Assembly: GCF_016865425.1 (NCBI RefSeq)
Contig: NZ_AP023355.1
Span: forward strand, 2,354,198 to 2,418,197
Direction: 5' to 3'
DNA from: Actinocatenispora thailandica
GTDB lineage: Bacteria; Actinomycetota; Actinomycetes; Mycobacteriales; Micromonosporaceae
DNA length: 64,000 bases
Part shown: piece after piece, positions 18,875 through 27,384 of the stretch
Layout of the letters: each line of letters opens with the position of its first letter
Position numbering within the stretch: the first letter of the stretch is position 1
The notes under the pieces: generated by a model
Databases searched by the model: none
What the model was told of the DNA's origin: nothing
Seen by the model: only the letters and a program-made list of their open reading frames with translations
Made by a program: the position numbers and the translations under genes

Positions 18875-21460
18875 GTGAGAGCGCTCCGAAGGTTCACGGT
18901 CCGAGCCACCCTGCCCGAGCCGCTGGCCGCCCTGGACGACATTGCCGTCAACCTGCGCTGGGCCTGGCATCCGCCCACCCGCGACCTGTTCGCCGCGGTC
19001 GATCCGGCCGGCTGGCAGGCCGTCGGTCAGGACCCGGTCCGGCTGCTGGCGCAGGTGTCGGCGCCGCGGCTCGCCCAACTCGCGGACGACGAGCAGTTCC
19101 GGCTGCGGCTCGACGCGGTGCACGCCGACCTGCACCGCTACCTGACCGAACCCCGCTGGTACCAGACGCTGCCGGCCGACGTGCCGGACGCGATCGCGTA
19201 CTTCTCGCCGGAGTTCGGCATCACCGAGACGCTGCCGCAGTACTCCGGCGGGCTCGGCATCCTGGCCGGTGACCACCTGAAGGCGGCGAGCGACCTGGGC
19301 GTGCCGATCCTCGGTGTCGGGTTGCTCTACCGCGCGGGCTACTTCACCCAGGGGCTGACCGCGGACGGCTGGCAGACCGAGCAGTACCCGACGCTGGATC
19401 CCGGCCGGTTGCCGCTGGACCTGCTGCGCGACGCCGCCGGGGTGCCGGTCGTCATCGGCGTCGGGCTGCCGGAGGGCCGGCAGCTGCGGGCGCAGATCTG
19501 GCAGGCCCACGTCGGCCGGGTGACGCTGCTGCTGCTCGACAGCGACGTGCCGGACAACGGCCCCGCCGAACGCGCCGTCACCGACCGGCTCTACGGCGGT
19601 GGCGTCGACCACCGGCTGGTCCAGGAGGCGCTGCTGGGCATCGGCGGCATCCGGGCGGTACGGGCCTGGTGCCGGGTCACCGGTGCGCCCGAGCCGGAGG
19701 TGTACCACACCAACGAGGGCCATGCCGGCTTCCTCGGGCTGGAACGCATCCGGGAACTCGTCGAGTCGGCCGACGTCGACTTCGACACCGCGCTGCGGAT
19801 CGTCCGGTCCGGCACGGTGTTCACCACCCACACCCCGGTACCGGCGGGCATCGACCGGTTCCCGCGCGAGACGATCGCGCGGTTCTTCGGCGGTGACAAC
19901 GCGAGCCCCGGCCTGCCGGCCGACCGGATCCTCGCGCTCGGCGCCGAGACCGACCCGGCCGTGTTCAACATGGCGCACATGGGGCTGCGGCTGGCGCAGC
20001 ACGCCAACGGCGTGTCCGCGCTGCACGGCCGGGTCAGCCGGGAGATGTTCGCCTCGCTGTGGCCGGGCTTCGACGTCGCCGAGGTGCCCATCACCTCGGT
20101 CACCAACGGCGTGCACGGCGGTACCTGGGTGTCTCGTCCGGGGTGGCAGCTGGCGCAGCGCGCGGGCGTGGACACCTCGGAGTCCGCCGCCGCGCAGACC
20201 CCGTACGAGACCGACGCGTTCGCGAAGGTCGCCGCGATGCCGGACGCCGACCTGTGGGCGGTGCGCCGCGAGTTGCGCGCCGACCTGGTCGCCGAGGTAC
20301 GCCGCCGGTTGCGGGCTTCGGCGTTGCGCCGGGGTGCCACCGAGGCCGAACTCGGCTGGGTGTCCGACGCTCTCGACGAGGACACGCTGACCATCGGGTT
20401 CGCCCGCCGGGTGCCGAGCTACAAGCGGCTGACCCTGATGCTCGCCGACCGGGCCCGGCTGGAGCGGTTGCTGACCGCCACCGACCGGCCGGTGCAGATC
20501 GTGATCGCCGGCAAGGCGCACCCGGCGGACGAGGGCGGCAAGCGGCTGATCCAGGAGATGGTCGGGTTCGCCGACGATCCCCGGCTGCGCCGCCGCATCG
20601 TGTTCCTGCCCGACTACGACATGCGGCTGGCCCGCCATCTCGTCGCCGGCTGCGACGTGTGGCTGAACAACCCGCAGCGACCGCTGGAGGCCTGCGGTAC
20701 CTCCGGGATGAAGTCGGCGCTCAACGGTGGGCTCAACCTGTCCATCCGGGACGGCTGGTGGGACGAGCTGTACGACGGCCGCAACGGCTGGGCGATCCCC
20801 ACCGCGGCCGGCGTCGCCGACCCCGGCCGGCGCGACGCGCTGGAGGCCGGTGCCCTGTACGAGCTGCTCGAACAGCAGGTGGTACCGCTGTTCTACGCGC
20901 GCGGCGCGGACGGGGTGCCCACCGGCTGGGTGGAGGCGGTCCGGCACACCCTGACCACGCTCGGCCCGCGGGTGCTCGCCGGCCGGATGCTCGCCGAGTA
21001 CGTGGAGCGGCTCTACCTGCCGGCGGCGGTGGCGTCCCGCCGGATGGCCGCGGACGGCGGCGCACCGGGCCGTGAGCTCGCCGAGTTCGCCGGCCGGGCC
21101 ACCGCCGCGTGGCCCGGCGTCGCGGTCGACCAGGTCGAGGTCGACGAGCAGGCCGTCGCGGCGCTCGGCGGGGTGCTGCGGGTCCGGGCCCGGGTCCGGC
21201 TCGACCGGCTGTCCCCGGACGAGGTGCAGGTCCAGGTGTGTACCGGTGCCCTCGGTGAGGACGGCTCGGACGAGCTGACCGCGGTGTCGACCGAGCCGAT
21301 GCGGGTGGTCGACGGCGATGGCGACGGCTACCGCTACGTCGCGGACGTCCCGCTGACCCGCGCGGGCGCCGCCGGCTGCACGGTGCGGGTGCTGCCCGCT
21401 CATCCGCTGCTCGCCAGCCCGACGGATCTGCCCCTGATCCGCTACCCGGACCAGTCCTGA
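18875..21460 (+). CDS. glgP: Glycogen (alpha-glucan) phosphorylase
   Basis: This 861-residue GT35 enzyme releases glucose 1-phosphate from alpha-1,4-glucan ends. It belongs to the actinobacterial form with a DUF3417 N-terminal domain (RRFTVRATLPEPLAALDDIA). The active-site region is clear: YFSPEFGITETLPQYSGGLGILAGDHLKAASDLG split across the glucan site, HTNEGH, and the PLP-lysine motif EACGTSGMKSALNGG. A C-terminal beta extension of about 110 residues follows. The GTG at 18875 yields the family N-terminus, without a good ribosome site. It works against GlgE/GlgB by breaking down the glucan; it follows the ROK gene by 100 bp but is functionally unrelated. Confidence 0.96.
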   Translation: MRALRRFTVRATLPEPLAALDDIAVNLRWAWHPPTRDLFAAVDPAGWQAVGQDPVRLLAQVSAPRLAQLADDEQFRLRLDAVHADLHRYLTEPRWYQTLPADVPDAIAYFSPEFGITETLPQYSGGLGILAGDHLKAASDLGVPILGVGLLYRAGYFTQGLTADGWQTEQYPTLDPGRLPLDLLRDAAGVPVVIGVGLPEGRQLRAQIWQAHVGRVTLLLLDSDVPDNGPAERAVTDRLYGGGVDHRLVQEALLGIGGIRAVRAWCRVTGAPEPEVYHTNEGHAGFLGLERIRELVESADVDFDTALRIVRSGTVFTTHTPVPAGIDRFPRETIARFFGGDNASPGLPADRILALGAETDPAVFNMAHMGLRLAQHANGVSALHGRVSREMFASLWPGFDVAEVPITSVTNGVHGGTWVSRPGWQLAQRAGVDTSESAAAQTPYETDAFAKVAAMPDADLWAVRRELRADLVAEVRRRLRASALRRGATEAELGWVSDALDEDTLTIGFARRVPSYKRLTLMLADRARLERLLTATDRPVQIVIAGKAHPADEGGKRLIQEMVGFADDPRLRRRIVFLPDYDMRLARHLVAGCDVWLNNPQRPLEACGTSGMKSALNGGLNLSIRDGWWDELYDGRNGWAIPTAAGVADPGRRDALEAGALYELLEQQVVPLFYARGADGVPTGWVEAVRHTLTTLGPRVLAGRMLAEYVERLYLPAAVASRRMAADGGAPGRELAEFAGRATAAWPGVAVDQVEVDEQAVAALGGVLRVRARVRLDRLSPDEVQVQVCTGALGEDGSDELTAVSTEPMRVVDGDGDGYRYVADVPLTRAGAAGCTVRVLPAHPLLASPTDLPLIRYPDQS

Positions 21461-21541
21461 CGCCGCCGTCCCTTCCGCTCGCCGCGCGTGGCTCCCGCCA
21501 TCGGGTTAAAGTGCTAGGTGAGTAGTCAAATGGAGGAAGGG

Positions 21542-21934
21542 ATGATCGAGTTCCACCTGGACGGCCGGTCCGGCGTCGCGCCGTACGCGCAGCTCGTCCA
21601 GCAGGTCCGGCACGCGTTGCGGCTGGGCATGCTGCGCGAGGGCGACCGGCTGCCGACGGTCAAGGACGTCGTCGGGCGACTGGCGATCAACCCCAACACC
21701 GTGCTCAAGGCGTACCGGGAGCTGGAACACGACGGGCTGGTCGCCGCGCGGCCCGGCGTCGGTACGTTCGTGACCCGCACGCTCGCCGACACCACCCTCG
21801 CCGCGCACGGCCCGCTGCGTGCGGAGCTGCGACGGTGGCTGGCCAAGGCGCGCCGGGCCGGGCTCGACGACGAGAGCATCGAGGCACTGTTCGCCACCAC
21901 GTTTCGCGCGGCGGCCGGGGAGGGCATCGCATGA
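21542..21934 (+). CDS. YtrA-subfamily GntR regulator
   Basis: This 130-residue protein has a GntR winged helix (YAQLVQQVRHALRLGMLREGDRLPTVKDV and NPNTVLKAYRELEHDGLV) and only a short C-terminal helical tail, the signature of the YtrA subfamily. Such regulators repress ABC transporter operons responding to cell-envelope antibiotics or export demand. The ATG at 21542 follows GGAGGAAGG; a GTG at 21518 in the same frame is less likely. Its stop overlaps the start of the next gene as ATGA, the typical ytrAB arrangement. Confidence 0.9.
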   Translation: MIEFHLDGRSGVAPYAQLVQQVRHALRLGMLREGDRLPTVKDVVGRLAINPNTVLKAYRELEHDGLVAARPGVGTFVTRTLADTTLAAHGPLRAELRRWLAKARRAGLDDESIEALFATTFRAAAGEGIA

Positions 21935-22821
21935 CCGCCGTGCTGGAGACCCACGGCCTCGGCAAGCGGTACCGGCGGCGGTGGGCGTTGTCGGACTGCA
22001 CGTTGGAGATACCCGCCGGGCACGTGGTGGGGCTCGTCGGCCCCAACGGCGCCGGCAAGAGCACGCTGCTCAACCTGGCCGGCGGCCTGCTGGCCCCGAC
22101 CGCGGGGACGATCGAGGTGTGCGGCGGGCGACCGGCCACCGGCCCGGCGCAGCTGGCCAAGGTGGGTTTCGTCGCCCAGGAGACCCCGCTGTACGGCGGG
22201 CTCAGCGTCGCCGACCATCTGCGGCTCGGCGCGCGGCTCAACCCGCGGTGGGACGACGCCGTCGCGCGGGACCGGATCCGCCGCCTCGGGCTGGATCCGA
22301 AGCAGCGGGCCGGCAGGCTCTCCGGCGGCCAGCGCGCCCAGCTCGCGCTGACCCTGGGCCTGGCCAAGCGGCCGGAACTGCTGATCCTGGACGAGCCGGT
22401 GGCCGCGCTCGATCCGCTGGCCCGCCGGGAGTTCCTGCAGGATTTGATGGCGGCGGTCGCCGAGCACGGGTTGAGCGTCCTCCTCTCCTCGCATCTCATC
22501 TCCGACCTGGAACGCGCCTGTGACCACCTCGTCGTGCTGGTGGACTCCCGGCTGCGGCTGTCCGGTGCGATCGACACCCTGCTCGCCACCCATCACCTGC
22601 TGACCGGGCCCCGGCGGGACCCGGCGACCCTGCCCGCCGACCAGGAGGTCGTCACGGCAAGCCACACCGACCGGCAGAGCACCCTGCTGGTGCGCACCGC
22701 GTCGCCGATCCACGATCCGGCCTGGTCGGTCGCCCGGCTCGGCCTCGAGGACCTGGTTCTGGCATACCTGCGTGGACCCGCCGACGAACCCCGCCGCCGG
22801 AAGCTGGAGGTGCTGCGATGA
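21931..22821 (+). CDS. ABC transporter ATPase of the YtrA-linked operon
   Basis: This 296-residue ATPase shows Walker A GPNGAGKST, a Q-loop (FVAQET), the signature LSGGQRAQLAL, Walker B LLILDEPVAALD and the switch His (LLSSHLISDLE). The C-terminal 80 residues vary, as in drug or lantibiotic exporters. It overlaps the regulator before it and the permease after it by four bases each, so all three are one translation-coupled unit. The substrate is unknown; resistance to an envelope-active peptide is a fair guess from the family. Confidence 0.93.
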   Translation: MTAVLETHGLGKRYRRRWALSDCTLEIPAGHVVGLVGPNGAGKSTLLNLAGGLLAPTAGTIEVCGGRPATGPAQLAKVGFVAQETPLYGGLSVADHLRLGARLNPRWDDAVARDRIRRLGLDPKQRAGRLSGGQRAQLALTLGLAKRPELLILDEPVAALDPLARREFLQDLMAAVAEHGLSVLLSSHLISDLERACDHLVVLVDSRLRLSGAIDTLLATHHLLTGPRRDPATLPADQEVVTASHTDRQSTLLVRTASPIHDPAWSVARLGLEDLVLAYLRGPADEPRRRKLEVLR

Positions 22822-23837
22822 TCTGGCTGACCTGGCGGCAGTACCGGGTGCAGGCGCTGGTGGTGACCGCGATCGTGGTCGCGTTCGCCGCAGTGCTGCT
22901 GTGCACCGGGCCGCAACTGGCGCGGCTGGCAGACGAGTCCGGCAACTCGTTCCTGGCGCAGGCCAGCGTGGGCGGCACCGACCCGACCGTGTACCGCGTC
23001 GGCATCGGCCTGCTGTACCTGCTGCCGGGTGCCGTCGGGCTGTTCTGGGGCGCCCCGCTGGTCGCGCGGGAACTCGAGGCGAGCACGTACCGGCTGACGT
23101 GGAGCCAGAGCGTCACCCGGACCCGGTGGCTGGCCGTCAAGCTCGGCGTCAGCGCGCTGGCCGCGGCGGTGCTCGCCGGCATCGTCGGCGTCGGCTTCAC
23201 CTGGTGGGCCAGCCCGATCGACACCGACCTGGACAAGGGCCTGACCGCCGGCGCCTTCTCGATGCCGCGGCTGTCGCCGCTGGTGTTCGGCGCGCACGGC
23301 ATCGTGCCCGTCGGCTACGCCGTGTTCGCGCTGGCGCTCGGCGTCGCGGTCGGCCTGGTGCTCCGCCGCAGCATTCCGGCGATGGCCGTGACGCTGGTAC
23401 TGCTGGCGGCCGCCCAGGTGGGCACGCCGCTGTGGGTCCGGCCGCACCTGATCGAGCCCGTTCGCTACACCACCACGATCACCGCGGCCAACCTCGGCCG
23501 GATCGTCGCGCAGCCGGGCGGCCGGGTCATCGACCTGGAGGTGCGGGTGCATCGGCCGGGCGACTGGATCCTGGCCAACGAGACGGTCGACGCGAGCGGG
23601 CACGCGGTGGCCACCCTGCCGCACTGGGTCATCCAGTGTGGGCCGCCGCCACCAGGGCAGCCCGACCGCCATCAGGCGTGCTTCGCGCGGCTGCGCCGGC
23701 TCGGTTACCGGCAGCGGGTCAGTTACCAGCCGGCGAGCCGGTTCTGGTCGCTGCAGTGGCGCGAGGCCGGCGGGTACCTCGTGATCGCCGCCGCGCTGGC
23801 GGGTTTCTGCCTCTGGCGGATCCGCCGGATCCGTTGA
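22818..23837 (+). CDS. ABC transporter membrane subunit
   Basis: This 339-residue integral membrane protein (ABC-2-like) begins MIWLTWRQYRVQALV and has about six hydrophobic segments. One large extracellular loop lies between the last helices (about residues 205-310) and contains two Cys (RHWVIQCG-like and QACFAR). The ATG overlaps the ATPase stop as ATGA. It completes the GntR-ATPase-permease operon. Loops of this kind occur in peptide-sensing or efflux permeases, but no ligand can be named. Confidence 0.88.
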   Translation: MIWLTWRQYRVQALVVTAIVVAFAAVLLCTGPQLARLADESGNSFLAQASVGGTDPTVYRVGIGLLYLLPGAVGLFWGAPLVARELEASTYRLTWSQSVTRTRWLAVKLGVSALAAAVLAGIVGVGFTWWASPIDTDLDKGLTAGAFSMPRLSPLVFGAHGIVPVGYAVFALALGVAVGLVLRRSIPAMAVTLVLLAAAQVGTPLWVRPHLIEPVRYTTTITAANLGRIVAQPGGRVIDLEVRVHRPGDWILANETVDASGHAVATLPHWVIQCGPPPPGQPDRHQACFARLRRLGYRQRVSYQPASRFWSLQWREAGGYLVIAAALAGFCLWRIRRIR

Positions 23838-23929
23838 CGGCCCCCGGTCCGGGTCGCCCTCTCGCCGCACTCCGCATCGTTCGAGGCACGCAACGTTACC
23901 TGCCTCACATCGCCGTAATGATCATCGAT

Positions 23930-23968
23930 CGTCACCTATTCTGCCGTTGACGATGCCTGGTCACCTAT
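23930..23968. promoter_or_regulatory. Direct repeat upstream of the six-cysteine peptide operon
   Basis: GTCACCTAT occurs at 23931-23939 and again at 23960-23968, about one and a half helical turns times two apart, within the AT-richer 183-bp gap before the peptide gene. TTGACG at about 23947 lies between them. They may be activator sites or promoter elements; support is limited to repetition and position. Confidence 0.3.
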
Positions 23969-24020
23969 GACCGTTTTGGCATCGTCTCCGTTGTGTCGTC
24001 CTGGTGGAGGAGGTGGCCCG

Positions 24021-24230
24021 ATGGGGCTGCTGCAACGTGGTCTGAACGGAGTCCTCGGTCGACTGGTTCCACACGAGGAGGTCTCCGCTCAGGATGTCTG
24101 CGCCATCGACGTGAGCTGTCGCGGCGGCGCCGCGGCGGACGCGTCGTGCACGAGCGGGATCGGCTACTACGTCAGGAACGTCTACTGCGACGGCTCGGTC
24201 GGGCCGTGGGAGTTCGACGGCTGCTGCTGA
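24021..24230 (+). CDS. 69-residue six-cysteine precursor peptide
   Basis: The peptide begins MGLLQRGLNGVLGRLVPHEE and ends FDGCC. Cysteines are at residues 27, 33, 43, 56, 68 and 69, enough for three disulfides, and none is in the first 26 residues, which look like a leader. The ATG at 24021 is preceded by GGAGGAGG, a very strong ribosome site; an upstream in-frame ATG at 23967 is less plausible. V21-S22-A23 just before the Cys-rich part fits a signal-peptidase -3/-1 rule, and an S26 peptidase is encoded in the same operon. The leader is amphipathic rather than a standard Sec signal. I do not recognise the family. No lanthionine, radical-SAM or YcaO enzyme is nearby, so a disulfide-bonded secreted peptide is inferred. 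Confidence 0.75.
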   Translation: MGLLQRGLNGVLGRLVPHEEVSAQDVCAIDVSCRGGAAADASCTSGIGYYVRNVYCDGSVGPWEFDGCC

Positions 24231-24324
24231 GCCGGTACCACAGCGAGGTGCGCGAGCAGCGCGCCCGCCGGGGCGGCGAACCGGCCGCCCCGGCGGGCCA
24301 GCCGATCGAGAGCCGGGGTGGGCG

Positions 24325-24891
24325 ATGGGGTACGTCGAGTTCGGGCTGCGGGTGTTCCTGGCCGGGGTCTTCGCGGTCGCGGCCGGCGGCAAGCGGGGCA
24401 CGGCCGGCCGGCAGGAGTTCGTCGCGGCCACCGGGCGGTTGCTGCCCAGCCGTTTCGCCGGGACCGCCCGGCCGGTGGCGACCGTGGTGCGGTGGCTCGA
24501 GTGGGCGATCGTGCTGCTCCTGGTCGTCGGGGGTGCCGGCGCCGTCGCCGGCTTCGCGCTCGTCCTGTTGTCGAGCATCGGATTCGGGCTCGCGATCGTC
24601 GCCGCGCTGCGTCGCGGGGAGGCTGCGCCGTGCCGCTGCTTCGGCGCGTCGAGCGCACCGCTGAGCCGGGTGCACGTGGCCCGCAACGTGCTGCTGGCGC
24701 TGGCCGCGCTGGCCGGTGCGTGGCTGGCACCCGGCGGCGTCGCGGCGATACCCGTCGCGCCGGGCCTGGGCGTGGCCGGGGTACTGGTCGCGCTGGTGGC
24801 GGGGGCGGTCGCGGCGGCGCTGATGGTGCGGCTCGACGAGGTGGTCGACCTGTTCGGCGCCGCGTCGACACCGGGCGCGCCGCCACGTTGA
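24325..24891 (+). CDS. MauE/DoxX-like membrane thiol-redox protein
   Basis: This 188-residue protein has four to five membrane helices and a conserved CRCFG motif (Cys103, Cys105) facing a loop after the third helix. MauE proteins help form disulfides in the methylamine dehydrogenase light chain and, more widely, act like a membrane electron carrier (DsbB/DsbD role) for extracellular thiol-disulfide exchange. No methylamine dehydrogenase gene is nearby, so here it probably serves the six-cysteine peptide 94 bp upstream. The ATG at 24325 follows a GGGGTGGG stretch. It precedes the MauD-like gene by 53 bp. Confidence 0.87.
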   Translation: MGYVEFGLRVFLAGVFAVAAGGKRGTAGRQEFVAATGRLLPSRFAGTARPVATVVRWLEWAIVLLLVVGGAGAVAGFALVLLSSIGFGLAIVAALRRGEAAPCRCFGASSAPLSRVHVARNVLLALAALAGAWLAPGGVAAIPVAPGLGVAGVLVALVAGAVAAALMVRLDEVVDLFGAASTPGAPPR

Positions 24892-24944
24892 CGGCGTCGA
24901 GCTGGTCGTTGGACGCGGCCCCGGCCGCCTTCGGAAGGGAGCGT

Positions 24945-25487
24945 GTGAACGTGCTCGATGCGGCGATCGTGCTGGTCGGTGTCATCGCCCTGCTGAACCT
25001 GCTGCTGACGCTGGGGCTGGTACGCAGGTTGCGGGAACACACCGACCGGCTGAACCGACTGAGCGCCGGCAGGGTCGCCGGCCGGCCCGACCCGCAGCTG
25101 CGCATCGGTGACCGGCCGCCGGAGTTCGAGGCCGCCACCGTCGACGGTCGCCGGCTGACCGGGCGGGACGCGCCGCTGCTGGTCGGCTTCTTCGCCCGGC
25201 GCTGCCAGCCCTGCAAGGAGTGGGTGCCGCGGTTCGCCCGCGCGGCCGGGGCGCTCCCCGGTGGGCGGGAGCGCGCGCTGGCCGTCGTCGTCGGTACCGA
25301 GGAGGAGACAGCGGACCTGGTCGCGCAGCTTCGGCCGGCGGCGATGGTGGTCACCGAGGAGCTGGACGGCCCGATGGGCCGGTCGTTCGGGGTGGCGGGC
25401 TATCCGACCCTGTACCGGCTCGCGGAGGACGGCACCGTCGCGGCCACCGACCCGTACGAGGTGGTCACGAGCCCGGTGGCGGGATGA
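24945..25487 (+). CDS. MauD/TlpA-like membrane-anchored thioredoxin
   Basis: This 180-residue protein has an N-terminal membrane anchor (about residues 5-26), a short linker and an extracytoplasmic thioredoxin fold with active site CQPC at 87-90. A cis-Pro is present in the segment GYPTLYRL. It resembles MauD, the usual partner of MauE, and would oxidise or isomerise cysteine pairs outside the membrane. The GTG at 24945 follows GGAAGGGAG at six bases. Its stop overlaps the start of the ABC exporter (ATGA). Gene order peptide-MauE-MauD-ABC-protease suggests one folding-and-export pathway. Confidence 0.9.
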   Translation: MNVLDAAIVLVGVIALLNLLLTLGLVRRLREHTDRLNRLSAGRVAGRPDPQLRIGDRPPEFEAATVDGRRLTGRDAPLLVGFFARRCQPCKEWVPRFARAAGALPGGRERALAVVVGTEEETADLVAQLRPAAMVVTEELDGPMGRSFGVAGYPTLYRLAEDGTVAATDPYEVVTSPVAG

Positions 25488-27340
25488 GCGGGCGGCCGAC
25501 CGAGTCGGGTCTGGGCCCGGCGCGCGCGTGCCGGTACCTGCGGGTGGCGCTCGGCCTCGCGGTGCGGGCGGCGCCGGGCGGTCTGGCGGCGCTGGTGGTG
25601 CTGGCGGTGCTGGCCGGGCTCCTCCCGGTCGCGACCGCGTGGCTGCTCAAACTGGTGCTCGACGGGTTGGTGCGGCACGGGTTGGGCGGGGTGCTGGTCT
25701 GGCTCGGCGTCCTGCTGGCCCTGCTCGGGGTGGCCCGGACGGTGCTGCCACGGGCCGCGTCGTACGCGAAGTCGCAGTTGGGGCGGGCGACCCGGCTGGT
25801 GGCGTTCGACCGGCTCTTCACCCGGGTGGTCTCCCGGCTGCGCGGCCTGGCACGGCTGGAGGATCCGCGGTTCCACGATCGGCTGCAACTGGCCCAGCAC
25901 AACGGTTCGTACGCGCCGAGCCGGGTGGTCACCAACGCGATCGGCATCGGGGAGAGCGTGCTGACCCTCGGCGGGTTCCTCGGCACCCTGCTCGTCGTCA
26001 ACCCGTGGCTGGCGGCGGCGCTGGCGGTGGCGGTGATACCGACCGCGCGGGCGGAGCTGCTGCTCAGCCGCCGCCGGGCACGGGCCATGCTGCGGATCGG
26101 CCACGCCGAGCGGCGCCAGCTGTTCTACGCCGGCCTGCTGAGCAACCCGCGGGAGGCCAAGGAGATCCGGCTGTTCGGGCTCGGGCCGTTCTTCCGGGAC
26201 CGGATGCTTCGCGAGCTGCGGACGGCGAACGGCACCCAGCAGGCGCTGGACCGGCGCGACCTGGCGGTGCAGGCCGGCCTCGGGCTGATGGGTGCGGTGA
26301 TCGCCGGTGGCGGGCTGGTCTGGGCGATCGACGCAGCCCGGCACGGACGGATCTCGGTCGGTGACGTCAGCGTCTTCGTTGCCGCGGTCGCCGGCGTGCA
26401 GAGCGGCCTGTCGCAGATCGTGCAGGGGCTCGCCCTGACCCACCAGGCGCTGCTGATGCTGGATCACTACCAGGCGGTGGTGACCGTGCAACCGGACCTG
26501 CCGGCACCGGCCGAGCCGTCGGCGGTGCCGGCGTTGGGCCACGCCATCGAGCTGCGCGACGTGTGGTTCCGCTACGGCCCGGACCGGCCGTGGGTGCTGC
26601 GCGGGGTGGACCTGACGATCCCGGCCGGCAGCTCGCTCGCCCTGGTCGGGCTCAACGGGGCGGGCAAGAGCACCATCGTCAAGCTGCTGTGCCGGCTGTA
26701 CGACCCGAGCCGCGGCAGCATCCACTGGGACGGGCTCGACCTGCGCGATCTCGACCCGGACCGGCTGCGGGAGCGGATCGGTGCGGTGTTCCAGGACTTC
26801 GTGCAGTACGAGCTGCCGGCCCGGGAGAACATCGGCGTCGGTGATCTGAGCGTGTTCGACGACAGTACCCGGATCGAGCGGGCGGCCCGGCTGGCCGGCA
26901 TTCACGAGACGCTGGCGGCGCTGCCCGCGGGGTACGACACCCCGCTGACCCGGATGTTCCAGGACAACGCCGACCGGGACGACCCGGAGACCGGCGTGCT
27001 GCTGTCCGGCGGTCAGGGGCAGCGGCTGGCGCTGGCCCGGGCGTTCCTGCGGGACCGGCGGGACCTGCTGATCCTGGACGAACCGAGCGCCGGCCTGGAC
27101 GCCGACGCGGAGGCGACCGTCCACGCCAGGATCCGGGAGCACCGGCGGCACCGCACCAGCCTGCTGATCTCGCACCGGCTCAACACGGTACGAGACGCGG
27201 ACCGGATCGTGGTCCTCGCCGGTGGCCGGCTCGCCGAGCAGGGCGATCATGCCAGCCTGATCGAACTCGGTGGGGAGTACGCGCGGCTGTTCGCCCTGCA
27301 GGCCCGCGGCTACGCCGAGCCGGTCCGGTCGGCGCCGTGA
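25484..27340 (+). CDS. ABC exporter, fused membrane and ATPase domains
   Basis: This 618-residue half-transporter has six helices (about residues 25-310) followed by an ATPase domain with Walker A LVGLNGAGKST, signature LSGGQGQRLALARAF, Walker B LLILDEPSAGLD and switch His in LLISHRLN. It lacks the N-terminal C39 peptidase of bacteriocin exporters, so leader removal must be done by another enzyme; the S26 peptidase encoded next is the obvious candidate. It would work as a homodimer. It overlaps the genes on both sides (ATGA before, GTGA after). Export of the six-cysteine peptide is inferred from context. Confidence 0.92.
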   Translation: MSGRPTESGLGPARACRYLRVALGLAVRAAPGGLAALVVLAVLAGLLPVATAWLLKLVLDGLVRHGLGGVLVWLGVLLALLGVARTVLPRAASYAKSQLGRATRLVAFDRLFTRVVSRLRGLARLEDPRFHDRLQLAQHNGSYAPSRVVTNAIGIGESVLTLGGFLGTLLVVNPWLAAALAVAVIPTARAELLLSRRRARAMLRIGHAERRQLFYAGLLSNPREAKEIRLFGLGPFFRDRMLRELRTANGTQQALDRRDLAVQAGLGLMGAVIAGGGLVWAIDAARHGRISVGDVSVFVAAVAGVQSGLSQIVQGLALTHQALLMLDHYQAVVTVQPDLPAPAEPSAVPALGHAIELRDVWFRYGPDRPWVLRGVDLTIPAGSSLALVGLNGAGKSTIVKLLCRLYDPSRGSIHWDGLDLRDLDPDRLRERIGAVFQDFVQYELPARENIGVGDLSVFDDSTRIERAARLAGIHETLAALPAGYDTPLTRMFQDNADRDDPETGVLLSGGQGQRLALARAFLRDRRDLLILDEPSAGLDADAEATVHARIREHRRHRTSLLISHRLNTVRDADRIVVLAGGRLAEQGDHASLIELGGEYARLFALQARGYAEPVRSAP

Positions 27341-27384
27341 TCGGCGGCGTGATCGGCGGCGTGATCGGCGGCGTGATCGGCGGC
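27337..27384 (+). repeat. Four tandem copies of a 12-bp unit at the start of the S26 gene
   Basis: GTGATCGGCGGC is repeated exactly four times and encodes (VIGG)4 at the N-terminus of the S26 peptidase. Every copy supplies an in-frame GTG start, so copy-number change would only lengthen or shorten the membrane helix, or alter start choice. Confidence 0.92.

Noticed and set aside
18335-21403. Very long antisense frame across the ROK gene and glgP
   Set aside because: It is a by-product of strong third-position GC bias. The sequence is His/Arg/Pro/Val-rich with no domain, while the opposite strand encodes clear proteins.
24021-24230. Lanthipeptide precursor
   Set aside because: No LanM, LanB/C or LanKC-type enzyme is encoded nearby, while two disulfide-forming proteins are.
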